A stretch of DNA of 48,357 nt from Mesorhizobium sp. WSM3626 (GTDB lineage Bacteria > Pseudomonadota > Alphaproteobacteria > Rhizobiales > Rhizobiaceae), in contig NZ_AZUY01000033.1 in assembly GCF_000513935.1 (NCBI RefSeq), forward strand, positions 18,272 through 66,628, read 5' to 3'. A program made the translations under genes and the position numbers. Under the pieces are notes generated by a model. It was not told where the DNA came from, made no database searches, and worked only from the letters and a program-made list of their open reading frames with translations. Positions 27,909 through 38,700 of this stretch are shown one piece after another (position 1 is the first letter of the stretch; each line of letters opens with the position of its first letter).

Positions 27909-28928
27909 ATGAACACAATTCGCACCGCCATGCTTCTCGCCGCCATGACTGCGCTGTTCATGGGCGTCGGCTTCCTGATCGGCGGTTCGGGCGGCATGAT
28001 GATCGCCTTGCTGGTCGCCGCCGGCACCAATTTGTTCAGCTACTGGAACGCCGACAAGATGGTGCTGTCGATGAACCGCGCCGTCGAGGTCGACGAGAAG
28101 AACGCGCCGGAATATTACGCCATCGTCCAGGCACTGGCCAAACAGGCCGGGCTGCCGATGCCGAAAACCTATCTGATCGACAATCCGCAGCCGAATGCCT
28201 TTGCCACCGGCCGCAATCCGCAAAACGCGGCCGTCGCCGCCTCCACCGGCCTGCTGCAGCGGCTGACCCATGAAGAGGTCGCCGCCGTGATGGCGCATGA
28301 GCTCGCCCACGTCCAGCACCGCGACACGCTGACCATGACCATCGTCGCCACCTTTGCCGGTGCCATCTCGATGCTCGGCAATTTCGCCTTTTTCCTTGGC
28401 GGCAACCGCGACAACAACCCGTTCGGCTTTGTCGGCGTGCTGGCGGCGATGATCGTCGCGCCCTTCGCGGCCATGATCGTGCAGATGGCGGTCAGCCGCA
28501 CCCGCGAATATGAGGCCGACCGGCGCGGCGCCGAAATCTGTGGACACCCGCTATGGCTGGCCTCCGCGCTTGACAAGATCGCCCGCGGGGCCGAACGCAT
28601 TCCCAACCCCGATGCCGAGCGCAATCCCGCGATGGCGCATCTCTTCATCATCAACCCCCTGCATGGCGAGCGCATGGACAGTCTGTTCTCCACCCATCCG
28701 AGCACCGACAACCGCATCGCCGCCCTGCAGGCAATGGCGCGGCAGATGGGCGATGGCGCGCCGCGAACCGCGCAGCGCCAGGCACCGACGCCACCGCAAA
28801 TGGACGAGCCGCAAGCGGCTGGACCGTGGGGCAAGCCCGCCGAACCGGAACAGCCGGCTGAACCGGCCAGCCCGAAATCCAATCCGTGGGGTCGCAACCC
28901 GACCGGGCCCAAGGGCCGGTGGTCGTGA
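27909..28928 (+). CDS. htpX: Zinc metalloprotease HtpX
   Basis: Inner-membrane M48 protease in membrane-protein quality control. 339 residues: two N-terminal membrane helices (about 6-45), active-site HELAH at 130-134 in [15 protein letters not shown], further membrane segments, and the third zinc ligand in [15 protein letters not shown]. The C-terminus (after about 280) is a Pro/Ala/Gln-rich tail. GGACAGGAG lies upstream of the ATG. The stop overlaps the likely GTG start of rsmB (GTGA), so the two are probably coupled. Confidence 0.96.
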   Translation: MNTIRTAMLLAAMTALFMGVGFLIGGSGGMMIALLVAAGTNLFSYWNADKMVLSMNRAVEVDEKNAPEYYAIVQALAKQAGLPMPKTYLIDNPQPNAFATGRNPQNAAVAASTGLLQRLTHEEVAAVMAHELAHVQHRDTLTMTIVATFAGAISMLGNFAFFLGGNRDNNPFGFVGVLAAMIVAPFAAMIVQMAVSRTREYEADRRGAEICGHPLWLASALDKIARGAERIPNPDAERNPAMAHLFIINPLHGERMDSLFSTHPSTDNRIAALQAMARQMGDGAPRTAQRQAPTPPQMDEPQAAGPWGKPAEPEQPAEPASPKSNPWGRNPTGPKGRWS

Positions 28929-30316
28929 GCGTGGCGGGCAGAGCACCTCGACGCACGGTTTCAGGCGATCAGGAACACAATGTCGGCGGCGAGTTCGTTG
29001 CCGGTCTCGCCGCGCGCAAGGCTGCGGCGCGGCTGCTGGCCGCAGTCATCGACGCCCGCACGCCGCTAGACGGCCTGACCGATCACGAGAACGGCCACCC
29101 GCAATACAGAGCACTCGACTTGCGCGACCGTGGCCTGGTGCGCGCCATACTGGTAACCGCGCTGCGCTACCGCATGACGATATCGGGACTGCTGGCGCGG
29201 CGCCTGGAAAAGTCGCTGCCGCCCAACGCGACCGCCTTGTCGCACATACTGCATGTGGCGGCAGCCCAGATCCTGTTCCTCGACATTCCCGACAGCGCCG
29301 CGGTCGACCTCGCCGTGACCCACGCCAAGTCCGACCCCCGCACGCAGCGTTTTTCCGGCCTGGTCAACGGCGTGCTGCGCACGCTGGCGCGAGCCAAGGA
29401 AGCGGAGCTTCCGGCCGCGCTTGCCGCCACAGACGAAGCGCCAAAATGGTTTTCCGACCGGCTGAAGGCCGCCTATGGCGCCGCGAAGGCCCGCCAGATC
29501 CTGGCTGCCCATCGCCACGAGGCGCCGGTCGATTTCTCGGTCAAGGCCGATGCCGAACTCTGGGCCGAGAAGCTCGGCGGCATTGTCCTGCCCACGGGAA
29601 CGGTTCGGGTGGAGAAGCTAGCCTGCGCCGTCACGGAATTGCCGGGCTTCGCGGAGGGGGCATGGTGGGTCCAGGATGCGGCGGCCAGCCTTCCCGCCCG
29701 GCTGTTCGGCGATGTCGCCGGCCTGCGCGTCGCAGACCTTTGCGCAGCGCCCGGCGGCAAGACCGCGCAGCTCATTCTCGCTGGCGCCAGGGTCACAGCG
29801 GTAGACACCTCGAAGAACCGCTTGGCGCGGCTGGCGCAGAATCTCGGCCGCCTCGGCCTCTCCGCCGACATCGTCCAGGCCGATCTGCTCAAATACGAGC
29901 CCAGCGAATTGTTCGACGCCGTGCTGCTCGATGCGCCATGTTCCTCGACGGGCACGGTGCGGCGACATCCGGACGTGCCGTGGACCAAGACGGCGGCGGA
30001 CGTCGAAAAACTCGCCGACCTGCAACGCAGGCTGCTCGCCCGCGCCGTTACGCTGGTCAGGCCCGGCGGCCGGATCGTCTTTTCCAATTGTTCGCTCGAC
30101 CCGCTCGAAGGCGAAGAACTGCATCGTTCCTTTCTCAAGGACACGGCTGCGGTCATTGACGATCCGCTGCGGCAAGGCGAGATCGCCGGCATCGATTCGT
30201 TCCTGACGCCGCAAGGCACACTGCGCACCACACCCGCCGATCTTGACATCGGCGCGCCGGAGCGCTCCGGGCTGGACGGCTTCTTCGCCGCGCGCATGCG
30301 TCGAACCTCGGCCTAA
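28925..30316 (+). CDS. rsmB: 16S rRNA m5C967 methyltransferase RsmB (Fmu/Sun)
   Basis: SAM-dependent rRNA cytosine methyltransferase; 463 residues from GTG 28925, which overlaps the htpX stop. N-terminal NusB-like RNA-binding domain (about 20-160), then the methyltransferase: [17 protein letters not shown] for [21 protein letters not shown] with the releasing cysteine, and [12 protein letters not shown] with the nucleophile. The frame is open to an ATG at 28886 inside htpX; the GTG seems more natural but the start is not certain. First of a plus-strand run ending in purH. Confidence 0.94.
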   Translation: MSVAGRAPRRTVSGDQEHNVGGEFVAGLAARKAAARLLAAVIDARTPLDGLTDHENGHPQYRALDLRDRGLVRAILVTALRYRMTISGLLARRLEKSLPPNATALSHILHVAAAQILFLDIPDSAAVDLAVTHAKSDPRTQRFSGLVNGVLRTLARAKEAELPAALAATDEAPKWFSDRLKAAYGAAKARQILAAHRHEAPVDFSVKADAELWAEKLGGIVLPTGTVRVEKLACAVTELPGFAEGAWWVQDAAASLPARLFGDVAGLRVADLCAAPGGKTAQLILAGARVTAVDTSKNRLARLAQNLGRLGLSADIVQADLLKYEPSELFDAVLLDAPCSSTGTVRRHPDVPWTKTAADVEKLADLQRRLLARAVTLVRPGGRIVFSNCSLDPLEGEELHRSFLKDTAAVIDDPLRQGEIAGIDSFLTPQGTLRTTPADLDIGAPERSGLDGFFAARMRRTSA

Positions 30317-30457
30317 CCACTGGGATTTGCAGATTTTTTTTAGGAAGGAACCGGTCCAAAGGCAGGGGACCCGGCGCCGTCCTATGGAATTCGCCTTCGC
30401 ATAAGTTCTTGAATCATATAAGCTTGTGCTTGGGATAGAGGACGATCAGGAGGGGTT

Positions 30458-32182
30458 TTGGCACTGGCTGCCAGCAACACGACGCGTCTGTGGACGCTGG
30501 TCGCGAAGGAGTTCTGGCGCAAGACGCGCCGGCGCCTGCGTGCCAGCCCGGTCTATCGCTGGCGCTATTCCGGCCGCACGCCCGAACGTGTCCTGATCGC
30601 GCCGCCGGACCTGCGCCTCGCCGACCCGCAGATCGCACTCGAGATCTATTACGGCCGCTATCCCCTGTCTGGCCATCTGGTCGAGACCGGCGGCAAATCC
30701 CCTTTCCAGATCAATATCCCCAATCACGGGTGGCAGAAGACGCTGCATGGCTTCCGCTGGCTGCGCCACATGCGTGCCGCCGGCACGGAGCTCGCCGCGG
30801 CAAACGCCCGCGCGCTCGTCTCCGACTGGATCGCCATGCATGGCAACCATATTTCAGGCATCGCCTGGGAGCCAGGCACGACGGCCAAACGCATCATCGC
30901 CTGGCTGCAGCATTCCTCCGTCGTGCTGCAGGGCGCCGAGTTCCCCTTTTACCGCGCTTTCCTGAAATCGCTGGCCATGCAGATCCGCTATCTCAGGTCG
31001 ATGGCGCGCGAAATGCCCGACGGCAAGGACCGGCTGCGCGCCCGTATCGCGCTGGCCTTCGCGGCACTGTCCCTGCCGGCGCCGGCTTCCGCGCTGCGCG
31101 GCGCCACCCGCAACCTTGCCGGGGAACTCAATCGCCAGATCCTTGCCGACGGCGGCCATATCTCGCGCAATCCAATGGCGGTGCTGGAAATCCTCGCCGA
31201 CCTCCTGCCGCTGCGCCAGACCTACGCCAACCAGGCCGAAGCGCCGCCGCAGGCGCTGATCGGCGCCATCGACCGCATGCTGCCGGCGCTGCGCTTCTTC
31301 CGTCATCAGGATGGCAGCCTCGCCCGCTTCAACGGCATGGGCGCCACAATCCATGACCGCATCGCCACCATCCTGCGCCATGACGACACCGCCGGCTCCC
31401 CGCTGCTGCATGCACCGCATTCGGGCTATGAACGGCTGGCGATCGGCGGCACCACCGTGATCGCCGATACCGGCCTGCCGCCGCCGGTCGACGTGTCCAA
31501 TGCAGCCCATGCCGGCTGCCTCGCCTTCGAACTGTCGTCGGGCCGCCAGCACTATATCGTCAATGCCGGCATCGACACCTACGGCGCCGCGGAGTTCCGG
31601 CCACTGGCCCGCGCCACCGCAGCGCATTCGACAGCCACCATCAACGACACGTCTTCGGCGCGTTTCACCCACGCGCTGCGGGTCAACGACCAGTTGGGTT
31701 CACCATTGATCGGCGGCCCGCAGCAAGTGCAGTGCAAGCGCATCGACCAGAAGGGCGTCCACGGCTTCATCGCCCGTCATGACGGCTATCTGCAGCGTTT
31801 CGGCTTCCTGCACGAACGTGAGCTGAAACTGTCTTCGGACGGCAATGTGCTGGCGGGCCGGGACCGGTTCCAGCGGCCCGGCAACGCCGCGATCCGCAAC
31901 AGCGGCCGCGATTTCATCACGGTGCGCTTTCACGTCCATCCGGACATCAATCTGCTGCAGGACGAACAGGAGCGGCTGGTGCTGACCGCCGACCAAGCCG
32001 ACACTTGGGTGTTCACCTCGGGCGAAGTCATGCCCGAGGTGGAGGAATCGATCTATTTCGCCGGTCTGGGCGGGCCGCGCCGCAGCCGCCAGATCGTGCT
32101 CGCCTTCAAGGCGTCCGAAATTGCCGAAGTCCATTGGCAGCTGACGCGAACAAAGATCGCCGGTTATCCCGAAAACAACTGA
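30458..32182 (+). CDS. Heparinase II/III family protein
   Basis: 574 residues from a TTG at 30458 preceded by AGGAGGGG, a strong ribosome-binding site; there is no usable ATG nearby. An alpha-helical toroid part (about 50-290, with NIPNHGWQKTLHGFRWLRH and ADGGHISRNPMAVLEILADL) is followed by a C-terminal beta-sheet part (RQHYIVNAGIDTYGAAEFRP, ARATAAHSTATINDTSSARF). Known members are polysaccharide lyases, but no signal peptide is visible and the substrate is unknown. In rhizobia this gene type commonly sits between rsmB and purH. Confidence 0.92.
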   Translation: MALAASNTTRLWTLVAKEFWRKTRRRLRASPVYRWRYSGRTPERVLIAPPDLRLADPQIALEIYYGRYPLSGHLVETGGKSPFQINIPNHGWQKTLHGFRWLRHMRAAGTELAAANARALVSDWIAMHGNHISGIAWEPGTTAKRIIAWLQHSSVVLQGAEFPFYRAFLKSLAMQIRYLRSMAREMPDGKDRLRARIALAFAALSLPAPASALRGATRNLAGELNRQILADGGHISRNPMAVLEILADLLPLRQTYANQAEAPPQALIGAIDRMLPALRFFRHQDGSLARFNGMGATIHDRIATILRHDDTAGSPLLHAPHSGYERLAIGGTTVIADTGLPPPVDVSNAAHAGCLAFELSSGRQHYIVNAGIDTYGAAEFRPLARATAAHSTATINDTSSARFTHALRVNDQLGSPLIGGPQQVQCKRIDQKGVHGFIARHDGYLQRFGFLHERELKLSSDGNVLAGRDRFQRPGNAAIRNSGRDFITVRFHVHPDINLLQDEQERLVLTADQADTWVFTSGEVMPEVEESIYFAGLGGPRRSRQIVLAFKASEIAEVHWQLTRTKIAGYPENN

Positions 32183-32203
32183 ACCGCCGCCAAACCAGTC
32201 GGC

Positions 32204-32512
32204 TCAAGCCTGATGCGGGATACCGAAGGCGTCATAGGTGCTGAGCGATGGCGGACCGGCGAAGGCGAAGCGGATCTTGTCGACCATCGCCGCCGCCTCG
32301 CCGCTTCGGTCATAGCGCTCGGCATCCTCTGCCGTGCTCCAAACGGTGATTGCCATGAACGTGTCGCGCGCCTGGTGCTGCTGCAGCAGCACGGCGCTGA
32401 TATTGCCCTCGGCAGCGCGGATGGCGGGGATCGCCTCGGCCTCGTAGACGTCCCGCAACCGCTCCGTCGTGTCCGGCAACGCCCTGAACCGGCCAATACG
32501 CACGAATGCCAT
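32204..32512 (-). CDS. Antibiotic biosynthesis monooxygenase (ABM) domain protein
   Basis: 102-residue ferredoxin-like fold protein starting MAFVRIGRFRALPDTTERLR; the ABM family includes quinol monooxygenases and heme-degrading enzymes, usually dimeric. The segment AAEGNISAVLLQQHQARDTF then MAITVWSTAEDAERY fits the fold. The ATG at 32512 has GGAGG seven bases upstream; a longer frame to 32611 is rejected. Substrate unknown. It lies antisense between the heparinase-like gene and purH, with its own promoter. Confidence 0.85.
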   Translation of the reverse strand: MAFVRIGRFRALPDTTERLRDVYEAEAIPAIRAAEGNISAVLLQQHQARDTFMAITVWSTAEDAERYDRSGEAAAMVDKIRFAFAGPPSLSTYDAFGIPHQA

Positions 32513-32661
32513 AGGTTTTCCTCCATCGCGAGCAGATGAGCCTATACTGGATGCCCTCAATTTCATATGAAACCGTCGAATGACGCGCGACGCTTGATTT
32601 CCGGGCCTCATATGCTACGGCGCGGGCATCCATCACACCAGCCGTGAAAGGCCGCCAGCCA

Positions 32662-34278
32662 ATGGCCGTCGCCGCCAAGAATATTCCCGTCCCGGACCTC
32701 GTTCCCGTCCGCCGTGCCTTGCTCTCCGTCTTCGACAAGACCGGGCTGATCGATTTCGCCAGGGCACTGGCCGCTGCCGGTGTCGAGCTCGTCTCCACCG
32801 GCGGCACGGCAAAAGCGATCGCCGAAGCCGGCATGGCGGTGCGCGATGTCTCCGAGCTCACCGGTTTTCCCGAGATCATGGACGGCCGCGTCAAGACGCT
32901 GCACCCATCCGTGCACGGCGCGCTGCTTGGCGTGCGCGACGATCCAGAGCATGCATTGGCGATGCGCAAATACGGCATCGAGCCGATCGATCTCGTCGTC
33001 TCCAACCTTTATCCGTTCGAGGAAGTCCGCCGCTCCGGCGGCGACTACGCGGCGATCGTCGAGAATATCGACATTGGCGGCCCGGCGATGATCCGCGCCT
33101 CGGCCAAGAACCATGCCTATGTGGCCATTGTCACCGATCCCGGCGACTACGCCGCGGTGCTCAACGCGCTGGAGATGAACATCGGCTCGCTGTCGCTGGA
33201 TTTCCGCAAGAAGCTGGCGGCCAAGGCCTTCGCCCGCACCGCCACCTATGACGCGGCGATCTCGGGCTGGTTCGCCGAGGCGCTGGAGATCGAGCATCCG
33301 ACCTGGCGCGCCTTCGGCGGCAGGCTTGCCGAGGTCATGCGCTACGGCGAAAACCCGCATCAGGATGCCGGCTTCTACGTCAATGGCGACAAGCGGCCGG
33401 GCGTCGCCACGGCGCGGCAGCTGCAGGGCAAGCAGCTGTCCTACAACAACATCAACGACACCGATGCCGCCTTCGAACTGGCCGGCGAGTTCGATCCGAA
33501 CCGCTCGGCCGCCGTCGCCATCATCAAGCACGCCAATCCGTGCGGCGTGGCCGAAAGTACGTCGCTGAAAGCGGCCTACGCCAAGGCGCTCGCCTGCGAC
33601 CCGGTCTCGGCCTTCGGCGGCATCGTCGCCTTGAACCGCACCCTTGACGCCGAGGCGGCCGAGGAAATCGTGAAAACCTTCACCGAGGTGATCATCGCCC
33701 CCGACGCCACCGACGAGGCCGCGGCAATCATAGCTGCCAAGAAGAATTTGCGCCTGCTGGTCACCAGCGGCCTGCCCGACCCGCGCACGGCAGGCACGAC
33801 GGTCAAGTCGGTTTCCGGTGGCCTGCTCGTCCAGGGCCGCGACAATGCCGTGGTCGACGACCTCGAATTGAAGGTGGTGACCAAGCGCGCGCCGACGCCC
33901 AGTGAAATGGCCGATCTGAAATTCGCCTTCCGCGTCGCCAAGCACGTCAAGTCGAACGCCATCGTCTATGCCAAGGACGGTGCCACCGTCGGCATCGGCG
34001 CCGGCCAGATGAGCCGGGTCGATTCCTCACGCATCGCCGCGCGCAAGGCGGTCGACGCGGCGGAGACGGCAGGCATGGCGGAGCCGTTGACCAAGGGCTC
34101 GGTGGTCGCTTCGGACGCCTTCTTTCCCTTCGCCGACGGCCTGCTGTCGGCCATCGAAGCCGGTGCCACCGCCGTGATCCAGCCGGGCGGTTCGATGCGC
34201 GACGACGACGTCATCGCCGCCGCCGACGAACACGGCATCGCCATGGTGTTCACAGGCGTGCGGCATTTCCGGCATTGA
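32662..34278 (+). CDS. purH: Bifunctional AICAR formyltransferase / IMP cyclohydrolase
   Basis: Catalyses the last two steps of IMP synthesis. 538 residues from ATG 32662 ([20 protein letters not shown]), the usual rhizobial start; a GTG at 32644 is possible. N-terminal cyclohydrolase (MGS-like) domain to about residue 150 with [13 protein letters not shown]; transformylase domain with [23 protein letters not shown] and the C-terminal DAFFPFADG, ending GVRHFRH. All key motifs intact. Convergent with an MFS gene across a shared stem-loop. Confidence 0.98.
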   Translation: MAVAAKNIPVPDLVPVRRALLSVFDKTGLIDFARALAAAGVELVSTGGTAKAIAEAGMAVRDVSELTGFPEIMDGRVKTLHPSVHGALLGVRDDPEHALAMRKYGIEPIDLVVSNLYPFEEVRRSGGDYAAIVENIDIGGPAMIRASAKNHAYVAIVTDPGDYAAVLNALEMNIGSLSLDFRKKLAAKAFARTATYDAAISGWFAEALEIEHPTWRAFGGRLAEVMRYGENPHQDAGFYVNGDKRPGVATARQLQGKQLSYNNINDTDAAFELAGEFDPNRSAAVAIIKHANPCGVAESTSLKAAYAKALACDPVSAFGGIVALNRTLDAEAAEEIVKTFTEVIIAPDATDEAAAIIAAKKNLRLLVTSGLPDPRTAGTTVKSVSGGLLVQGRDNAVVDDLELKVVTKRAPTPSEMADLKFAFRVAKHVKSNAIVYAKDGATVGIGAGQMSRVDSSRIAARKAVDAAETAGMAEPLTKGSVVASDAFFPFADGLLSAIEAGATAVIQPGGSMRDDDVIAAADEHGIAMVFTGVRHFRH

Positions 34279-34285
34279 GGAGCTT

Positions 34286-34318
34286 CTTCCCTTCTCCCCT
34301 TATTGTGGGAGAAGGAAG
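34286..34318. terminator. Shared stem-loop between purH and MFS gene
   Basis: Stem CTTCCCTTCTCCC / GGGAGAAGGAAG (one bulge) with an 8-base loop, midway between two convergent stops. It lacks a long T-tract, so it may stabilise both 3' ends rather than terminate alone. The TTCTCCCC...GGGAGAA pattern also resembles Mesorhizobium hairpin repeats. Confidence 0.6.
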
Positions 34319-34326
34319 AGGCGCTG

Positions 34327-35703
34327 CTATTCAACTGGCCGATCCGCCGGATACGGCGTGCGAACCAGGATCGCCATGCCGATGGCCAGGAACAGGATAA
34401 TCGCCGCCATGCCGAGCCGCGCCGAGCCGCTGGTTGCGGTAATCGTCGCCACCATAAACGGCGCCAGGAAACTGGTTGCCCGCCCGGCCAGCGCATAGAT
34501 GCCGAAATAGCGGCCGGATTCGGCTGCGGTCACGCTGCGCGCCATGTAGGAGCGCGACGACGCCTGCACCGGCCCGAAAGCCAGGCCGATCAGCAGGCCG
34601 TACATGATGTAGGCCTTTTCGGCCGCCGTGCCGAACAGGCCTCCCGAGTCGGCGGTCGAAAGCTGGATCAGGCCAAGCAGCGTGAAGCCCGGGCCGGTCG
34701 AGACGACGCCGATGGTGGCGATGGACAGCATGACCAGCGAAATCATCACCACCGCCTTGGAACCCAGGCCGGTGTCGAGCCGCGCCGCGATCCAGCAACC
34801 GAAGATGGCGACGACGTTGAGGATGATGCCGAACATGCCGATCTCGGTGATCGACCATTGGAACATGCCCGCCGCGAAGGTGCCGCCCAGCGCCAGCAGC
34901 GCATTGACGCCATCCTGATAGATCATGCGGGCGACGAGGAAGCGGAAGATGCCGCCACGCTTGCGCACCTCGGCCAGCGTCGATTTCAGCTCCGACAGGC
35001 CTTCGCGCACCGCCGGCCCGATCGGGATGCCCTTGATGGCGTCGGGCGTGAAGAAGAACATCGGCAGGATGAACAGGAAATACCATCCGGCCGACAGCGG
35101 CCCGGTGGCGCGGGCATCCTCGCCCAGCTGCGGGTCAAGACTGAACAATGGGGTGATGCCGATGATCGTCTTGCCGGTTTCCGGCGAGCCGGCCAGGCAG
35201 GTGACGACGAAGATCAGTGCGATCATGCCCCCGAGATAACCGAGGCCCCAGGCCACGTTGGAGATGCGGCCGATCTCGCTCTTCGGCACCAGGCGCGGCA
35301 TCATGGAATCGTTGAAGACGGTGGAAAACTCCGCCGCCACCGACGCCAGCGAGAACAGCGCCACGATCAGGAACAGGTTCGAGCCGGGCGCGGCGAACCA
35401 GAGCAAGGTGAGACTGGTAACCTTGATCGCGGCGAAGAAGGCGATCCATGGCTTGCGCGGTCCGGTCTGGTCGGCGATCGAACCGAGGATCGGCGACAGC
35501 ACCGCGATGACCAGCCCGGCAGCGGCGATGCCATAGCCCCAGACGGCTTGGCCGGTGGTGGGATCGCCCGCCATGCGCGAAACGAAATAGGGGCCGAAAA
35601 TGAAGGTGGTGACGACCGTGAAGAACGGCTGCGCCGCCCAATCGAAGAACATCCACCCCCAGATGCCGCGCCCGGACGCCCGCTGGATCGTCTCTACCGC
35701 CAT
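34327..35703 (-). CDS. MFS transporter, UMF1/Atg22-like
   Basis: 458-residue inner-membrane permease with about 12 segments. The N-terminal [20 protein letters not shown] and FIFGPYF is the signature of the UMF1 group related to the vacuolar effluxer Atg22, which in yeast exports amino acids; bacterial substrates are unknown. ATG 35703 has GGGGGA upstream; the frame runs on to 35772. It lies 85 bases downstream of the glutamate dehydrogenase gene on the same strand, so co-transcription and an amino-acid link are plausible. Confidence 0.9.
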   Translation of the reverse strand: MAVETIQRASGRGIWGWMFFDWAAQPFFTVVTTFIFGPYFVSRMAGDPTTGQAVWGYGIAAAGLVIAVLSPILGSIADQTGPRKPWIAFFAAIKVTSLTLLWFAAPGSNLFLIVALFSLASVAAEFSTVFNDSMMPRLVPKSEIGRISNVAWGLGYLGGMIALIFVVTCLAGSPETGKTIIGITPLFSLDPQLGEDARATGPLSAGWYFLFILPMFFFTPDAIKGIPIGPAVREGLSELKSTLAEVRKRGGIFRFLVARMIYQDGVNALLALGGTFAAGMFQWSITEIGMFGIILNVVAIFGCWIAARLDTGLGSKAVVMISLVMLSIATIGVVSTGPGFTLLGLIQLSTADSGGLFGTAAEKAYIMYGLLIGLAFGPVQASSRSYMARSVTAAESGRYFGIYALAGRATSFLAPFMVATITATSGSARLGMAAIILFLAIGMAILVRTPYPADRPVE

Positions 35704-35788
35704 AGTGATTCCCCCGGCACCCGCTCCGCCCATTTCGGGCGCCATGTCTGCATGTTTCGAATGTTCATGCAAATGGACAAGCGCTGGC

Positions 35789-38700
35789 TCACATTCCCGT
35801 CAGATCGCTCATCAGGCCCGACGCAACCGACAGCCGCGACACGGTGATGTCGCCGCCTTCCGTCAGCGCCTGTAGCCGATCGCGGATGCGCGCCACCCTC
35901 TCGCCGCCGGCTTCGAGCCAGGCCGCCACCGGATCGGCCGCCTTGGACTGGCCGGCGAGGGCGGCGACCGCGATGCCGCGCCGTGCCGCGCCAATCGTGT
36001 CGGTGGCGCGGGACAGAGCGAGTTGATCATAATACTCCGAAGGCGTGATCGAGCGCGCCGCATCCTCGACGCGCGGGATGCGGAAGGCATCGCTGACGGC
36101 GAAGAACGCCCTGGCGGCCGCGACAATATCGGCACCGGCGGTGCGCGCCGTCAGGGCGATGTCGGGGATGAGCTCCGCCGCCTCGCTCATCGCCAGCTGC
36201 TCGGCCAGCTTCTCCGGAGCGCCAGCCTTGAACAGCCCGTGCCGCTTCTCCTCGATCCGCTCGCGGGAAAAAGCCGGCAGCAGCGATACCAGTTTGGGCT
36301 CCAGCGCCTTGCGCGCATCCTGCAGTTCGGCGATGCGCTGGCCGAGCGGTGCCGTGCCGGCATCGTTCTTCAGATACCAGCCGCTGCTCATATAGATGAG
36401 CCGGCTCACCATCTGATAGAGATCGAGCTGCACCTGGCCGTCGATCTGGTTGTCGAGCGCGTCGATCTCGCGATAGAGCGCCGGCAGCGCAAAGCCATCG
36501 CGCACCACGGCGAAGGTGCGCACCACATCGGCGGCGCTGCGCCCCGTCGCTTCCTGCAGCCGGTTGACGAAGGACGGCCCGCCGCGATTGACCAGGTCGT
36601 TGGCCACGACACGGGCGATGATCTCGCGGCGCAGCCGATGACCGTGGATCTCGGAAGCGTATTTCTTCGCCATCCGGTCCGGGAAATAACCCATCAGGTC
36701 GCGGTCGAAATGCGCATCGTCCGGCACGTCGCTGGCGACGATGTCGGAAAACAGCACGATCTTGGCATAGGCGAGCAGAACGCCAAGCTCGGCCCGGGTC
36801 AGCGGCTCGCCGCGTGCCTCGCGTTCGGCAAGGGCTACCGGCGACGGCAACGTCTCGACCACACGATCGAGCAGGCCGCGCGCCTCCAGCGCCGTCATGA
36901 AGCGGCTTTGATGCGCGATGTCGGCGAGGCCGCGCTTGCGGGCGATCGAAAGCGCCAGCGTCTGCTGGTAGTTGTTGGACAGCACCAGGCCGCCGACCTC
37001 GTCGGTCATCTCGGCCAGCAGCTTGTTGCGCGCCGGACGCGTCAGCGATCCCTTGCGCATCGCGGACGCCAGCGCGATCTTGATGTTGACCTCGACGTCG
37101 GAGCAGTTGACGCCGCCCGAATTGTCGATGGCGTCGGAATTGCAGCGGCCGCCATTCATGCCGAACTCGATGCGTGCGCGCTGCGTCACACCGAGATTGG
37201 CGCCCTCGCCGATCACCTTGGCGCGCACGTCGAGCGCGGTGATGCGGACGGCATCGTTGGCGCGGTCGCCGACCTCGGCATTCGTTTCGGTCGACGCCCT
37301 GAGATACGTGCCGATGCCGCCGAACCACAACAGGTCGACCGGCGCCTTGAGGATGGCGGTCATGATCTCGACCGGCGTGGCGGTCGTCTTGGCGAGGCCG
37401 ATCGCGACCGCCGCGGCCACCGGCAAGGTGATCGACTTCTGGTTGCGCGAGACGATGACGCCGCCTTCCGACAGCTTGGTCTTGTCATAGTCCTGCCAGC
37501 TCGAACGCGGCAACGCGAACATGCGCTCGCGCTCCGCCATCGAGGCCGCCATGTCAGGATCCGGATCGATGAAGATGTCGCGATGGTCGAAGGCGGCGAT
37601 CAGCCGCGTTTTCGGCGACAACAGCATGCCGTTGCCGAACACGTCGCCCGACATGTCACCGACACCGACAACAGAGAACGGCGAGGTTTGGACATCGCGG
37701 TTCATCTCGCGGAAATGCCGCTTGACCGCTTCCCAGGCGCCCTTGGCGGTGATGCCCATCTTCTTGTGGTCGTAGCCGGCCGAACCGCCGCTGGCGAAGG
37801 CATCGTCGAGCCAGAAGCCGTGCTTCTCGGAGATGGCGTTGGCGGTGTCGGAGAAGGTCGCCGTGCCCTTGTCGGCGGCGACGACGAAATAAGGATCGTC
37901 CTGGTCGCGGCGCACCACGCCGGCCGGCGGAATGACGCCGTCCAGGCCGATATTGTCGGTGATCGACAGCAGGCTGGAGACAAAGTTCTTGTAAGCCGAG
38001 GTGCCGGCCTCGAAAATGGCGTCGCGGCCGGCGCTCATCGGCAGCTTCTTGGGATAGAAGCCGCCCTTGGCGCCGACCGGCACGATGACGGCATTCTTGA
38101 CCTGTTGCGCCTTGACCAGGCCGAGCACTTCGGTGCGGTAGTCCTGGGCGCGGTCCGACCAGCGCAAGCCGCCACGCGCCACCGGGCCGAAGCGCAGATG
38201 CAGGCCTTCGACCTCGGAGCCGTAGACGAAGATTTCCCGCCACGGCCGCGGCGCCGGCAATCCCTCGACCGCCTGCGATTCGAGCTTGATCGCCAGCGAC
38301 TGGCCCTTCTTTTTCGTATCGGCAACGAAATGATTGGTGCGCAGCGAGGCTTCGATCAGATTTAAATAGCGGCGGATGATGGTGTCGTCGTCGATGTTGG
38401 GCACATCTTCAAGCGCATCCCTGATCTTGGCCTTGAGGTGCTTGGCCGCCACCACGCCTTCCGTTTCCGCCGCCGGGCCGAGCCGCGCGATGAACAGGTC
38501 ATGCAGGCCGCGCGCGATCTCGGGATAGCGGTTGAGCGCCGCGGCAATGAAATCCTGGCTCTGCGGAATGCCGACCTGCTGCAAATAGCGGCCATAGGCG
38601 CGCAGGATCGTGATCTCGCCCGACCACAGGCCGGCGGTCTGGGCAAGGCCATTATAGCCATCATTATCGACATCGCCGCGCCATACCGACAGGAAAGCGT

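Noticed and set aside
36023..38365. 780-codon plus-strand frame within the glutamate dehydrogenase gene
   Set aside because: Shadow of the real minus-strand gene, whose catalytic motifs are conserved throughout.
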